This document shows, one piece after another, positions 42,873-51,508 of a DNA stretch of 64,000 nt (positions are counted from its first letter, which is position 1; every line of letters begins with the position of its first letter). The notes under the pieces were generated by a model. That model did not search any database. It was not told where the DNA came from and saw only the letters and a program-made list of their open reading frames with translations. The position numbers and the translations under genes are program-made. The stretch spans positions 1-64,000 of the forward strand of contig QFNE01000012.1 of the NCBI GenBank assembly GCA_003240735.1. Direction: 5' to 3'. This DNA is from Paracoccus denitrificans. GTDB lineage: Bacteria > Pseudomonadota > Alphaproteobacteria > Rhodobacterales > Rhodobacteraceae.

Positions 42873-43814
42873 CTACTGACGTTCCCCGCGTAGACGGCCA
42901 GCAGTGGCAGCAGCCATCAGCGCCATCGTTCCAGCGCGCGTCTGACGATAAACTCCCAGCCGCATCAGTCGGCGCACCGCAATCGGTCCCGGCGCCTCCA
43001 CCGCCTGCGCAAACTCGTCCATGACCGCGATTGCGTCGGCCGTCAGCATATCCCGACACGCGCGCAGCGCCTGCAGGTTGGCATGCAGCCACGTCCCGTA
43101 CTCACCCGCACCAAGCCGCCGCAAGCGGTCCAGACGCGCCCGCCACGTGTCGTTTCGGCCCATCTCGTTATCGCCATGCTGGCGATAGAAAACCGTGGTC
43201 GCCGGGTCGCGAATGACGTGGGCCCCGGCGCCCGACAGCAGCAGATACGCCCACCAGTCGTGTGAAATGACTCCCGCCGCACGCGCGTGCGCGGCACCCT
43301 CTTGCATGATCCGCAGGGCGGGCGGGTTCATCAACGTGGTGTTCCCCGGAACGCAGGCTTGGACCAAGGCATTCCGAAACCCCGCCGGTCGGGCATACAG
43401 CGGTGCATCGGTCAGAGGGCGAAGCCGCGCATCACAGATGACGGTCCGCGATGCCGTGATCGCCGGTCCGACCAGTGGAGCGATGTTTGTAACACCCCGG
43501 CTCAGCCGATCAGGTTTCCACACATCGTCCTGATCGCACCACGCCACCCAGTCATCGGGACCGGCATGCCTCAACAGGCTAAGGAAGTTCTGCGTAGCAC
43601 CCTGCCTTGGTCCCTCGGCGACCTGCACCTTGCCGCCTGGCAGGTCATCCGCAAAGTCGAGCACCACCTTCAGCGTCCGGTCCGTTGACCCGTCATCAGA
43701 CACGATCAAGCGCCAATCGGTCCAATCCTGCGCGGCAAGGCTGTCCAGCTGCGCGCGGATGTGCCCCTCGCCGTTATAGGTCGCCATGCAGATCAGGATG
43801 TGCGGGCGGGACAT
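42873..43814 (-). CDS. Family 2 glycosyltransferase
   Basis: A 313-residue GT2 enzyme with the GT-A fold: HILICMATYNGEGHIRAQLD, the nucleotide-binding VSDDGSTDRT and the metal-binding WCDQDDVW. C-terminal parts such as SHDWWAYLLLSGAGA and VFYRQHGDNEMG resemble rhamnosyl/O-antigen transferases. Acceptor unknown. ATG 43814 is chosen over a GTG at 43829 in the same frame. It stands between secA and the flagellar block, convergent with secA; flagellin or envelope glycosylation is possible but unproven. Confidence 0.88.
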   Translation of the reverse strand: MSRPHILICMATYNGEGHIRAQLDSLAAQDWTDWRLIVSDDGSTDRTLKVVLDFADDLPGGKVQVAEGPRQGATQNFLSLLRHAGPDDWVAWCDQDDVWKPDRLSRGVTNIAPLVGPAITASRTVICDARLRPLTDAPLYARPAGFRNALVQACVPGNTTLMNPPALRIMQEGAAHARAAGVISHDWWAYLLLSGAGAHVIRDPATTVFYRQHGDNEMGRNDTWRARLDRLRRLGAGEYGTWLHANLQALRACRDMLTADAIAVMDEFAQAVEAPGPIAVRRLMRLGVYRQTRAGTMALMAAATAGRLRGERQ

Positions 43815-43889
43815 GGAGGGCGCTTTCACAACGATGGTTGCCGACGCCTAACGCCAAACGCACGGCCCCGCAAACTAACGCGGCGCGCG

Positions 43890-44420
43890 CTACGCTTTCC
43901 GCATGATCGCGCCGATCAGAACCGCACTGACATCAGGTGCGACGTTCTGAACGTTTTTCAGCAGTGTCGCCCGAAGTGCCTGCAGATGCGCGTCCGACGT
44001 AAAGTTGCCGTCGAATCCCCCGGTATTCGCATGGATCAGCAGCTGACGCAGGATCACATCGCGCAGCAGAAACTCCTGCTGATTTGTCGCCTCCTGCGCC
44101 GAAGACGGAATTTCCAGCGACAGGCTCAGGATCATCGTCGCGCTTAGCGTACCGTCTCGGACGATCGGCACGAAGAACTGCTGCGGAAAATCGAAGGTCG
44201 CTTGGGCTGAGGAAGCCGGACCATGACCGCCAGCGGTGCTGGCCGGCGTGTGGCTGTCCGACGCGGCCGCATGGTCGCCAGGCTCGGCGTCCGGCGCGTG
44301 ATCATTGGCCGCGGCCCCCTGCCCATGACCTGGCTCTTCCTTCTTAAGGAACTCGCCGCCGACCGCGCCGCCGAAAAAGCCCACGAGCAGCAATATCGGA
44401 AAAATCAGTTTCTTGATCAT
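43890..44420 (-). CDS. fliL: Flagellar basal body-associated protein FliL
   Basis: A 176-residue protein with an N-terminal membrane anchor (IKKLIFPILLLVGFFGGAVG) and a C-terminal periplasmic domain (QQFFVPIVRDGTLSATMILS, FLLRDVILRQLLIHAN). Between them is a linker of about 45 residues rich in His, Ala, Asp and Gly. FliL binds the stator and supports torque. Divergent members are hard to tell apart, but the place after flgH supports the call. Last gene of the minus-strand flagellar operon here. Confidence 0.85.
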   Translation of the reverse strand: MIKKLIFPILLLVGFFGGAVGGEFLKKEEPGHGQGAAANDHAPDAEPGDHAAASDSHTPASTAGGHGPASSAQATFDFPQQFFVPIVRDGTLSATMILSLSLEIPSSAQEATNQQEFLLRDVILRQLLIHANTGGFDGNFTSDAHLQALRATLLKNVQNVAPDVSAVLIGAIMRKA

Positions 44421-44429
44421 CGCGCCACC

Positions 44430-45164
44430 TCAGTAAGGCAGGATCATGTCGGCCATCTGCTGGCCATAGCGCGGCTGTTGCGCGTCGGTCATCTGGCCCC
44501 GACCGCCATAGGAAATGCGCGCGCCCGCAATGCGGTCATAGTCGATTTCGTTGTTGCGGCCGATGTCGGACGGGCGGACGAACCCGCTGACGGTCAGCTC
44601 TCGCATCTCGAAGTTGACACGCACCTCCTGGCTGCCTTGAATCCGCAGAACGCCGTTCGGTAGCGTTTCCACGACCGTGGCAGCGACGCGCAGGGTCAGC
44701 CGGTCGCGCCGAGAGATATTGCCGGTGCCCTTGTAACTCGACGAGGTCTTTGCGCTGGCGAACTTGTCCGAGCTGGCACCTTCGGGCAGAATTTCGTCCA
44801 GCCGTTGGGGAATGCCCATCATGTGCGGCACGCTGACCGAATCGGCGCCCGTGCGGGTCCGGCCGCTGGTGTTCATCATCTCGGCCCGGTCGTCGATCCG
44901 GATGACGACGGTCAGGATGTCGCCCCGTTCAGAGGCGCGCCGATCACCCACCAGCGACATCTGTCCGTTCGACCAGAGCGATGCCTCCATCTCGGGCGTG
45001 CGGGGGGCCACGTTCAGCGTGGGTTCGGTCATCGCCATGTAGTCGGCTGTCGAACGATCCTCGGTCATGGTCGGCGGGCGGCCCAGATGATCGGCGCCCG
45101 AACATGCAGCGAGCGTTCCGATGGTTGCCAAGGCAAGAACCGGACGGGAAGGTTTCAAATTCAT
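44430..45164 (-). CDS. flgH: Flagellar L-ring protein FlgH
   Basis: Outer-membrane ring of the flagellar rod bushing, 244 residues. It has a lipoprotein signal with lipobox LAACSG (Cys about residue 21), then SLVGDRRASERGDILTVVI and GVLRIQGSQEVRVNFEMREL, and ends in DADR-like ARISYGGRGQMTDAQQPRYG with the conserved C-terminal GQQMADMILPY. Encoded after flgA with a gap of 11 bases. Confidence 0.94.
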   Translation of the reverse strand: MNLKPSRPVLALATIGTLAACSGADHLGRPPTMTEDRSTADYMAMTEPTLNVAPRTPEMEASLWSNGQMSLVGDRRASERGDILTVVIRIDDRAEMMNTSGRTRTGADSVSVPHMMGIPQRLDEILPEGASSDKFASAKTSSSYKGTGNISRRDRLTLRVAATVVETLPNGVLRIQGSQEVRVNFEMRELTVSGFVRPSDIGRNNEIDYDRIAGARISYGGRGQMTDAQQPRYGQQMADMILPY

Positions 45165-45175
45165 TGTTCAGCCTT

Positions 45176-45583
45176 TCAGCGCTGCGCGACGGTTGCCGTG
45201 CCGTCGGGGTTGATGCGCGCGTCTACGGTCGCGCGAGAGGAGAGGTTCATGACCCGGATCAGATCGCCCGAGCCACCCGCACCGAGGGCGCGCCCTTCGG
45301 TCGCGATTTCCAGCGCGCCCATGGCATAGGTCAGCGTCACGATCTGGTTTCGGTTGATGAGCTTGGGCGTCGTCAGCAATGCCGCCGTGACCGGCCGCCC
45401 GGCATAGATCGCCGTGCGCGGGGCAAGTCCCACCAGCGGGTCGATGCCAGTCGTGTCGGCAGGATCAATGATCAGATCTTCGGCGACGATGGCCGTGCCG
45501 GCGGGAAGCAGGCGCGCCGCCACGATGTCGCCCGCAAACGCGGGTCCGGCGGCCAGCAGAAGGGAAAGCGTCAGGCGGATCAT
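45176..45583 (-). CDS. flgA: P-ring assembly chaperone FlgA
   Basis: A short (135 residues) FlgA with signal peptide (IRLTLSLLLAAGPAFAG) and an SAF domain: ARLLPAGTAIVAEDLIIDPA, APRTAIYAGRPVTAALLTTP, and RVMNLSSRATVDARINPDG. It helps FlgI to form the P ring. Its start overlaps the flgG stop by four bases. Confidence 0.92.
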   Translation of the reverse strand: MIRLTLSLLLAAGPAFAGDIVAARLLPAGTAIVAEDLIIDPADTTGIDPLVGLAPRTAIYAGRPVTAALLTTPKLINRNQIVTLTYAMGALEIATEGRALGAGGSGDLIRVMNLSSRATVDARINPDGTATVAQR

Positions 45584-46365
45584 CGGACTTGCACCGTCGC
45601 GCTCATCATCTGGTCGACGGCGGTGATGACCTTGGAGTTCAGTTCATACCCACGCTGCGCCTTGATCAGTTCGGTGATTTCCCGCACCGGATCGACGGCG
45701 CTTTCCTCCAGATAACCTTGGCGCAGCGTCCCGATGCCCTGTTCGCCCGGTGTCCCAAGCGTCGGTGCCCCGGACGCCGGCGTTTCCAGAAACATGTTCG
45801 AGCCGGTGGCCTTCAGCCCCTTTTCGTTGACGAAGGTCGCAAGCGTCAAATTTCCCAACTGCTCGGGCTCGACCCGGTGGGAAAAGAAGGCCTGAACTTC
45901 GCCGCTGGCGCTGATGGCAATAGAGGTTGCCTCGGCCGGGATGGTGATGCCGGGGGCGACGGGGAAGCCGTCGGAGGTGACGACCAGCCCATCGGCAGAC
46001 CGCTTCAACGCGCCGTCGCGGGTATAGCCCGACGCGCCCGAGGGAAGCTGCACCTCCAGATAGCCTTGTCCGTCGATCGCGATGTCCAGATCGCCGTTGG
46101 TCTGGCTGAGGGCGCCCTGCTGCAGACTGATCGTCACGGCGGTCGGCCGCACGCCCAGCCCTAACTGCACACCCGCCGGGACCATGGTCCCATCGCCGGC
46201 GGTCAGCGACCCGGGCTGTGACGCCGACTGATAGGCGAGGTCCGCGAATTCGGCGCGCCGGGCGTTGTAGCCCGTCGTCGACATGTTCGCGAGGTTGTTC
46301 GAGATGACCTCGACCCGGGTTTGCTGCGCGCTCATCCCGGTGGCGGCGATCTGCAGGGCTCTCAT
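45580..46365 (-). CDS. flgG: Flagellar distal rod protein FlgG
   Basis: A 261-residue rod protein with the N-terminal flagellar rod motif ATGMSAQQTRVEVISNNLAN and the C-terminal partner VREITELIKAQRGYELNSKV. The 9-residue longer central part and strong FlgG pattern distinguish it from FlgF upstream. It forms the distal rod that crosses the periplasm. Confidence 0.95.
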   Translation of the reverse strand: MRALQIAATGMSAQQTRVEVISNNLANMSTTGYNARRAEFADLAYQSASQPGSLTAGDGTMVPAGVQLGLGVRPTAVTISLQQGALSQTNGDLDIAIDGQGYLEVQLPSGASGYTRDGALKRSADGLVVTSDGFPVAPGITIPAEATSIAISASGEVQAFFSHRVEPEQLGNLTLATFVNEKGLKATGSNMFLETPASGAPTLGTPGEQGIGTLRQGYLEESAVDPVREITELIKAQRGYELNSKVITAVDQMMSATVQVR

Positions 46366-46374
46366 GTCGGCTCC

Positions 46375-47088
46375 TTACCTGGTCAGTGCGGTGATGGCGG
46401 CGCGGATGCGCTGGTCTTCGGCATCCATGAAGGACTGGCTGAGCTGATAGGCCCGCTGGACATCGATCATCCGCGCCATTTCCACGACAGGATCGACGTT
46501 CGAACCCTCCAGAAAGCCTTGGCGCACGGTGGCGTCGTCCAGAACCTGTGGGTCTGCCGCGGCAAACAACGTGCCGCCGTCGTGCCGCAGGTCCGCCCGG
46601 TTGCCACCATCGAAAACGCCGACGCGGGCGACGGGCTGGCCACCGGCGGACACGGTGCCGTCTGGCCCGAGCGATACCGCGCCCAGATCGGGCGGCACGA
46701 CGATCGGCGCGCCGCCGTCATCCAGAAGGGCATAGCCGTCGAGGTTCACGATCTCACCTTCAGCCGAGGGCATGAACGCACCGGCCCTCGTCAGGCGGTT
46801 TCCCTGTGGCGTGGCCAGCATGAAGAACCCGTCCCCGTCGAGTGCCAGATCCCACGTGCCGCCTGTTGATTCGAGCGCGGCATGGGACAGATCGACGTCG
46901 CGCCCCTTGGCGGTCCCCATGGAAAGCGTGTCACCGCCCCCGATGGCCGACATGTGTTCGGCGAAAAGCACCCCTTCGCGGCGAAAGCCGCTGGTGTTTG
47001 CGTTGGCGATGTTGTTCGCGATCGACTGCATCTCTCGCATCAATCCAGACTGGCGTGTCAGTGCGGCATAGACGGCGTTGTCCATCAC
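46375..47088 (-). CDS. flgF: Flagellar proximal rod protein FlgF
   Basis: A 237-residue rod protein. The N-terminus has VYAALTRQSGLMREMQSIAN and NIANANTSGFRREGVLF, the C-terminus VVEMARMIDVQRAYQLSQSF. Position between fliQ and flgG and the shorter length identify it as FlgF. The ATG overlaps the stop of fliQ. Confidence 0.93.
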   Translation of the reverse strand: MMDNAVYAALTRQSGLMREMQSIANNIANANTSGFRREGVLFAEHMSAIGGGDTLSMGTAKGRDVDLSHAALESTGGTWDLALDGDGFFMLATPQGNRLTRAGAFMPSAEGEIVNLDGYALLDDGGAPIVVPPDLGAVSLGPDGTVSAGGQPVARVGVFDGGNRADLRHDGGTLFAAADPQVLDDATVRQGFLEGSNVDPVVEMARMIDVQRAYQLSQSFMDAEDQRIRAAITALTR

Positions 47089-47351
47089 GACCCCACGATC
47101 AGCGGAATGATCTGGTCGGTGAAGAAGCCAGACAGGAGCGCGGTCATGAAGCTCATGCTGACCCAGAACACGACCAGCATCAGACCAACCTTGGGCACAA
47201 AGGTCAGGGTCATTTCCTGAACTGAAGTCAGCGCCTGAAAGAGGCCGATCACGACACCCGTAACCAACGCGACGATCAGCAGCGGGGCAGACATGCGCGT
47301 GGCGATCCAGAACGCCTGACGGGTCATGTCGAAGATCACATCTTCCGTCAT
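47085..47351 (-). CDS. fliQ: Flagellar export apparatus protein FliQ
   Basis: An 88-residue membrane protein of the flagellar type III export gate with two membrane helices: LLIVALVTGVVIGLFQALTS and VGLMLVVFWVSMSFMTALLS, and the conserved FQALTSVQEMTLTFVPK. It forms the gate with FliP and FliR. fliP and fliR are not in the window. Confidence 0.95.
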   Translation of the reverse strand: MTEDVIFDMTRQAFWIATRMSAPLLIVALVTGVVIGLFQALTSVQEMTLTFVPKVGLMLVVFWVSMSFMTALLSGFFTDQIIPLIVGS

Positions 47352-47629
47352 CAGACCGGCATCCTCAGGATTTCCTGATACGCCTCGACGACCTTGTCAC
47401 GAATGGCGGCAGCGGTTTCGACAGCGAACTGTGCTTGGGCGATGGACTGGACCAGGGTCTGGGTGTCGCCAGTGCCGGTCATGGCCGCCTGCGCGGCCAC
47501 GTCGGACTGCGCCATGACCTGCGCAAATTCCTGCGCCGCCGAGGTGATGCCTTGGGGCAGGGCCGAGCCGCCAGACACCGGCGCGATGGCCGAGCGGGCC
47601 GAGACATAGGCGGATGCGATTGTCGTCAT
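47351..47629 (-). CDS. fliE: Flagellar hook-basal body protein FliE
   Basis: A 92-residue protein that joins the MS ring to the rod. It has SAAQEFAQVMAQSDVAAQAA and the C-terminal AIRDKVVEAYQEILRMPV, which is the conserved FliE end. It overlaps fliQ by one base and follows flgC by 11. Confidence 0.93.
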   Translation of the reverse strand: MTTIASAYVSARSAIAPVSGGSALPQGITSAAQEFAQVMAQSDVAAQAAMTGTGDTQTLVQSIAQAQFAVETAAAIRDKVVEAYQEILRMPV

Positions 47630-47640
47630 GTCTGATCCTT

Positions 47641-48030
47641 TCAGCGGCGCAGGATGTCGAGCAGGCTCGACTGCATCTGCCGGCTTTGTTCATAGACGCG
47701 CAGGTTCGCCTCATAGCTGCGGGCGGCTTCGCGGCTGTCGGCCATCTCGATCACCAGATCGACGTTGGACCCGGCGTAATAGCCGTCTGCGCCCGCAAGC
47801 GGATTGGCAGGGTCATAAATGCGGGCCAATTCCTGCTGGTCGCTTTGGCTGGGTGTTGCGCGGACTGCCCCCGTCAATTGGCCAAAGTCGCGGTCAGGCT
47901 GGAATGAAACCAGCTTGCGGCGATATCCGGGCGTGTCGGCGTTCGCGATGTTTTCCGAAATATGGCGCAGCCGCACACCCTGCGCGCGCATGCCCGAGGC
48001 GGCGATGTCGGTGGCGGTCAGGCGGTCCAT
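47641..48030 (-). CDS. flgC: Flagellar proximal rod protein FlgC
   Basis: A 129-residue rod protein with ASGMRAQGVRLRHISENIAN and ANADTPGYRRKLVSF at the N-terminus and EAARSYEANLRVYEQSRQMQ at the C-terminus. The start at 48030 (MDRLTATD) has GGAGG eight bases upstream; the ATG at 48036 would be too close to this site. Confidence 0.94.
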   Translation of the reverse strand: MDRLTATDIAASGMRAQGVRLRHISENIANADTPGYRRKLVSFQPDRDFGQLTGAVRATPSQSDQQELARIYDPANPLAGADGYYAGSNVDLVIEMADSREAARSYEANLRVYEQSRQMQSSLLDILRR

Positions 48031-48035
48031 CGCCA

Positions 48036-48416
48036 TCACCTCCGCCCCAATCCGGCGCGCATCAGCGACAGGCCAGATTGGAAGACTATGACGCCCAGAT
48101 CAAAGCTGCGGCGCGTGGATGCCTGACGGACAAGTTCGTCTTCGATGGAGACGGTGTTTCCGTTCGGCGACGCCTCGCCCCCCGCGTCGACAAGACGGGG
48201 CGTACGTAATTGGGTTCCTGACAGGTGCCGTGTGTCGGTGGTGCGGAGTTCGGTCGAACCCGCGCTGCGCCAGACGCTGGCAAAGTCGGCGCTGTCCATG
48301 GCGCGATAACCGGGGGTGTCGGCATTGGCGATGTTCTGCGCCACCAGCTTTTGCCGCGCACCTGCGTGGCTGGTCAAAGCCTGCGCCATCCGCATCGTTT
48401 CGATTCTGTCAAACAC
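48036..48416 (-). CDS. flgB: Flagellar proximal rod protein FlgB
   Basis: A 126-residue rod protein with MAQALTSHAGARQKLVAQNI and ANADTPGYRAMDSADF; the C-terminus is RRSFDLGVIVFQSGLSL. First gene of the nine-gene minus-strand operon flgB-flgC-fliE-fliQ-flgF-flgG-flgA-flgH-fliL, divergent from fliI across 87 bases where the promoters must lie. Confidence 0.93.
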   Translation of the reverse strand: MFDRIETMRMAQALTSHAGARQKLVAQNIANADTPGYRAMDSADFASVWRSAGSTELRTTDTRHLSGTQLRTPRLVDAGGEASPNGNTVSIEDELVRQASTRRSFDLGVIVFQSGLSLMRAGLGRR

Positions 48417-48503
48417 CGGCTTCTCCTGCGTTCGGATAAACCGGTGATTAACCCCGAGTCGTTTAGAAACCCTTTATGAGCAATGCTTTCAGATCAGGGC
48501 CGC

Positions 48504-49865
48504 ATGTCGGGATTGTCTAAAATTGGATCCATCACGGCCCGGATGGCGCGTCTGCGTCATGCACGCTATTTCGGTCGCGTCTCGTCGATCCGGGCGGGGC
48601 TGGTGCATGTGGCGGGTCTGGCCCACGCGGCGGCTGTGGGCGACCGCGTTATGTTCAGCACGGGCACGTTGGCCGGTGAGGTCGTGGGTCTGGCTGCCGA
48701 CTTCGTTCTGGTCCTGCCCGATGAGGCGCCTGAGGGTTTGACGATCGGGGCCGAGGTTGAGCTGACTTTCGCCCCGACCTTGTCGCCCGCAAATGACTGG
48801 GTCGGACGCATCATCGATCCGCTGGGCCGCCCGCTGGACGGGCGCCCCCTGATGGCCGGACCGGTTGAGCGTGGGTTCCGGCCCAGCCCCCCGGCGGCGA
48901 CCACCCGGCGGCGGCTGGGTGCGCGGCTGGCGACCGGTCTGGCGGCCTTCGACACGCTTTTGCCCATCGTGCGGGGTCAGCGGATCGGCCTTTTTGCTGG
49001 ATCAGGCGTCGGGAAATCGACGCTGCTGTCGCTGTTGGCCAAGGGGGTTGCCGCCGATGTCGTTGTCATCGCGATGGTTGGCGAACGGGGGCGAGAGCTG
49101 CGCGAATTCGTGGAAAACACGCTGGGCCCTGACGGTATGGCGCGGTCGGTCATCGTCGCCGCCACGTCCGATCAATCCCCACTGATGCGGCGAAGATGCG
49201 CATGGGCCGCCATGACGGTGGCCGAGCATTTCCGCGATCAGGGCCAGCATGTCCTGTTCTTGGCCGATTCCGTCACCCGCTTTGCCGAGGCGCACCGGGA
49301 AATCGCGCTCGCCGCCGGTGAAAGTGCCAGCTATCGCGGTTTCCCGCCTTCCGTGTCCCAGATGATCATGGCCTTGGCGGAGCGCAGCGGACCGGGTCCT
49401 GATACCGGGGCGGGTGATATCACCGCGATCTTCAGCGTGCTGGTGGCTGGCTCTGATATGGAGGAGCCGGTGGCCGACATCCTGCGGGGGGTGCTGGACG
49501 GCCACGTGGTGCTGGACCGCGCCATCGCAGAACGCGGACGCTTCCCGGCGGTGGATTTGCTGCGCTCCGTCTCTCGGTCACTGCCGCATGCGGCGACGGA
49601 TGCCGAAAACGCATTGATCGGGCGCGCGCGAAAGATGCTGGGCGCCTATGCCGAATCAGAGCTGATGATCCGGGCGGGACTCTATACGCCGGGCACGGAC
49701 GCGATCCTAGATGAGGCGGTCAAACTCTATCCCGCGCTCGACGCGCTGATCGCGTCGCGCGCGCCGGACGGCGTGGACCAAAGCTTTCGCGCCCTGGCGG
49801 ATGCGCTGACTGTACCGCGTCAGGTCGGCAGCCGCCAAGGCAGGCATCTGCATGCGGTGAAGTGA
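48504..49865 (+). CDS. fliI: Flagellum-specific ATPase FliI
   Basis: ATPase of the flagellar export apparatus, 453 residues. The nucleotide site is GLFAGSGVGKSTLLSLLAKG (Walker A), with VVIAMVGERGRELREFVENT, HVLFLADSVTRFAEAHREIA and YRGFPPSVSQMI. I choose ATG 48504 with AGGG four bases upstream; ATG 48483 in frame adds seven residues. Transcribed away from flgB. Confidence 0.95.
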   Translation: MSGLSKIGSITARMARLRHARYFGRVSSIRAGLVHVAGLAHAAAVGDRVMFSTGTLAGEVVGLAADFVLVLPDEAPEGLTIGAEVELTFAPTLSPANDWVGRIIDPLGRPLDGRPLMAGPVERGFRPSPPAATTRRRLGARLATGLAAFDTLLPIVRGQRIGLFAGSGVGKSTLLSLLAKGVAADVVVIAMVGERGRELREFVENTLGPDGMARSVIVAATSDQSPLMRRRCAWAAMTVAEHFRDQGQHVLFLADSVTRFAEAHREIALAAGESASYRGFPPSVSQMIMALAERSGPGPDTGAGDITAIFSVLVAGSDMEEPVADILRGVLDGHVVLDRAIAERGRFPAVDLLRSVSRSLPHAATDAENALIGRARKMLGAYAESELMIRAGLYTPGTDAILDEAVKLYPALDALIASRAPDGVDQSFRALADALTVPRQVGSRQGRHLHAVK

Positions 49866-49955
49866 AATCACGGCAGAATTGGAACCCATCACGGCCTGAA
49901 ACTCTTATGTCATCGGTCGGACGGGCCGGCCAAGAAACGACGGAAAATCTTTACG

Positions 49956-50444
49956 ATGACCGGTACGAACCCCTTTGCAACCGAGCGTGATGGCGACCGC
50001 CTGACTGGCTCGGACACGCTGATTGACGAAGGGTTCGGTCGTGACCTGAATACGCGCGACGGAGTGATTGAGGTGGCCGAGGAGTTCGCCACTGTCGATG
50101 TCGAGCGTCGTGAAACTGGGGTCGTCCGCGTTCACTTGAAGACTGACGAAACTGACGAGCTTTTGCCCGTGTCGCTGCGTCACGAAGGTGTCACGGTCAC
50201 ACGCCACCCAGTCGAGCAAGAGCTGACAGAAGTTCCGCAGACCCGCACCGAGGGAGATGTGACGATCATCCCGGTCTATGAGGAACGCGCGGTCGTCGTG
50301 ACCAAGCTGTTTCTTGTCGAAGAAATTCATATCCGCCGCGAGATCCGTGAAGAGCAGATCGACGCGCCGGTTACCCTGCGCCGCCAGCGTGCCGTGGTCG
50401 AACGGCTGGATGAGAACGGCGTGGCACGCGACGACATCGCGTGA
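49956..50444 (+). CDS. DUF2382 protein, short paralogue
   Basis: A 162-residue acidic protein made mainly of one DUF2382-type (YsnF/AvaK) domain: EEFATVDVERRETGVVRVHL, VTVTRHPVEQELTEVPQTRT, and FLVEEIHIRREIREEQIDAP. Proteins of this family are induced by general stress in many bacteria; molecular function is not known. It is followed by a longer paralogue 40 bases downstream, and the two are probably one operon. Confidence 0.85.
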   Translation: MTGTNPFATERDGDRLTGSDTLIDEGFGRDLNTRDGVIEVAEEFATVDVERRETGVVRVHLKTDETDELLPVSLRHEGVTVTRHPVEQELTEVPQTRTEGDVTIIPVYEERAVVVTKLFLVEEIHIRREIREEQIDAPVTLRRQRAVVERLDENGVARDDIA

Positions 50445-50484
50445 TGTGTGCGACCGCAATTTTTGACCATCGAGGATTTTGACA

Positions 50485-51357
50485 ATGACCTATGAAGCAA
50501 GCGCAAATGGCGCACGCAGCCTGTCCGCCATGTTCGACACCCGCGCCGAGGCCGACCGTGCCGTCGCCGCACTTGAGGCTGCCGGAATCGCCGATGTTGT
50601 CCTGACGGGCGGCGAGAACGAAGGTTACGGCAGCGTGTCCCGTGATGTGCAGCCCGACACCCGCGACGCCGACCGCGGCTTCTTTGCCTCGCTGGGCGAC
50701 TTCTTCTTCCCGGAAGAGGACCGCTATGCCTATGCCGAAGGTCTGAACCGTGGCGGCTATCTGGTGACGGTCTCGAACCTCCAGGCGGGTCAGTACGATG
50801 CGGCGCTGGACATTCTTGACGATGAAGGTGCCGTCGATCTGGAAGCCCGGGAAACCGAATGGCGTTCGGAAGGGTGGAGCGGCTATGACAACGCGCAGCC
50901 GGCCGCTTATGCCGCCGATACAACCTATGGCGAAGATACGCTGGAAGGCGATCTGAACCGCGATGGCAAGATCGACGTCGTGGAAGAGCGGCTTCAGCTG
51001 GCTAAGCGCGAAACCGAAGGCGGCCGCGTCCGTGTCCGGTCTTACGTTCGCGAAGTCCCGGTCGAAGAGTCGATCGAGCTGCATTCAGAGCACGTGAACA
51101 TCGAACGTCACCCGGTCGATCGTCCTGCAGGTGACGACGCATTCCGCGACCAGACACTGGAAGCGCGCGAATACAGCGAAACCCCGGTTGTCCGTAAGGA
51201 TGCCCGTGTGGTCGAAGAGATCAACCTGAACAAGGAATCCGAGTCGCACACCGAAACCGTGCGCGACACCGTGCGCAAGACCGAGGTCGAGATTGATGAT
51301 GAGCGCGTGGCCGGTGATCGCACCACGGGTGAGTGGGCTGACAAAGACCGTATCTGA
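50485..51357 (+). CDS. DUF2382 protein, long paralogue with N-terminal GVG-like domain
   Basis: A 290-residue acidic protein. Residues 1-110 are a domain with SLSAMFDTRAEADRAVAALE and YLVTVSNLQAGQYDAALDIL, like the general stress/DUF1269-type flavodoxin-unrelated heat-shock domain found with YsnF; residues 150-260 are DUF2382 (RVRVRSYVREVPVEESIELH, VNIERHPVDRP, VVEEINLNKESESHTETVRD). Probable stress protein of unknown mechanism. AGGA lies about eight bases upstream of ATG 50485. A strong terminator follows. Confidence 0.85.
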   Translation: MTYEASANGARSLSAMFDTRAEADRAVAALEAAGIADVVLTGGENEGYGSVSRDVQPDTRDADRGFFASLGDFFFPEEDRYAYAEGLNRGGYLVTVSNLQAGQYDAALDILDDEGAVDLEARETEWRSEGWSGYDNAQPAAYAADTTYGEDTLEGDLNRDGKIDVVEERLQLAKRETEGGRVRVRSYVREVPVEESIELHSEHVNIERHPVDRPAGDDAFRDQTLEAREYSETPVVRKDARVVEEINLNKESESHTETVRDTVRKTEVEIDDERVAGDRTTGEWADKDRI

Positions 51358-51380
51358 TCTAAACTGATACCGACCATCGG

Positions 51381-51409
51381 CGGCCGCCCCGGAAGGGGCG
51401 GCCGTCTTT
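51381..51409 (+). terminator. Terminator of the DUF2382 pair
   Basis: Perfect 10-bp stem CGGCCGCCCC / GGGGCGGCCG with loop GGAA followed by TCTTT, 23 bases after the stop codon. Confidence 0.88.
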
Positions 51410-51508
51410 ACATTCGTGGGTTGATTATTGTTAGGTGGCGGCTGGTGATATTGTGGGCGCAACAGCAATTTGACAAGTTGCTCCAGATATTTGGCTCCGA
51501 TCTGACGA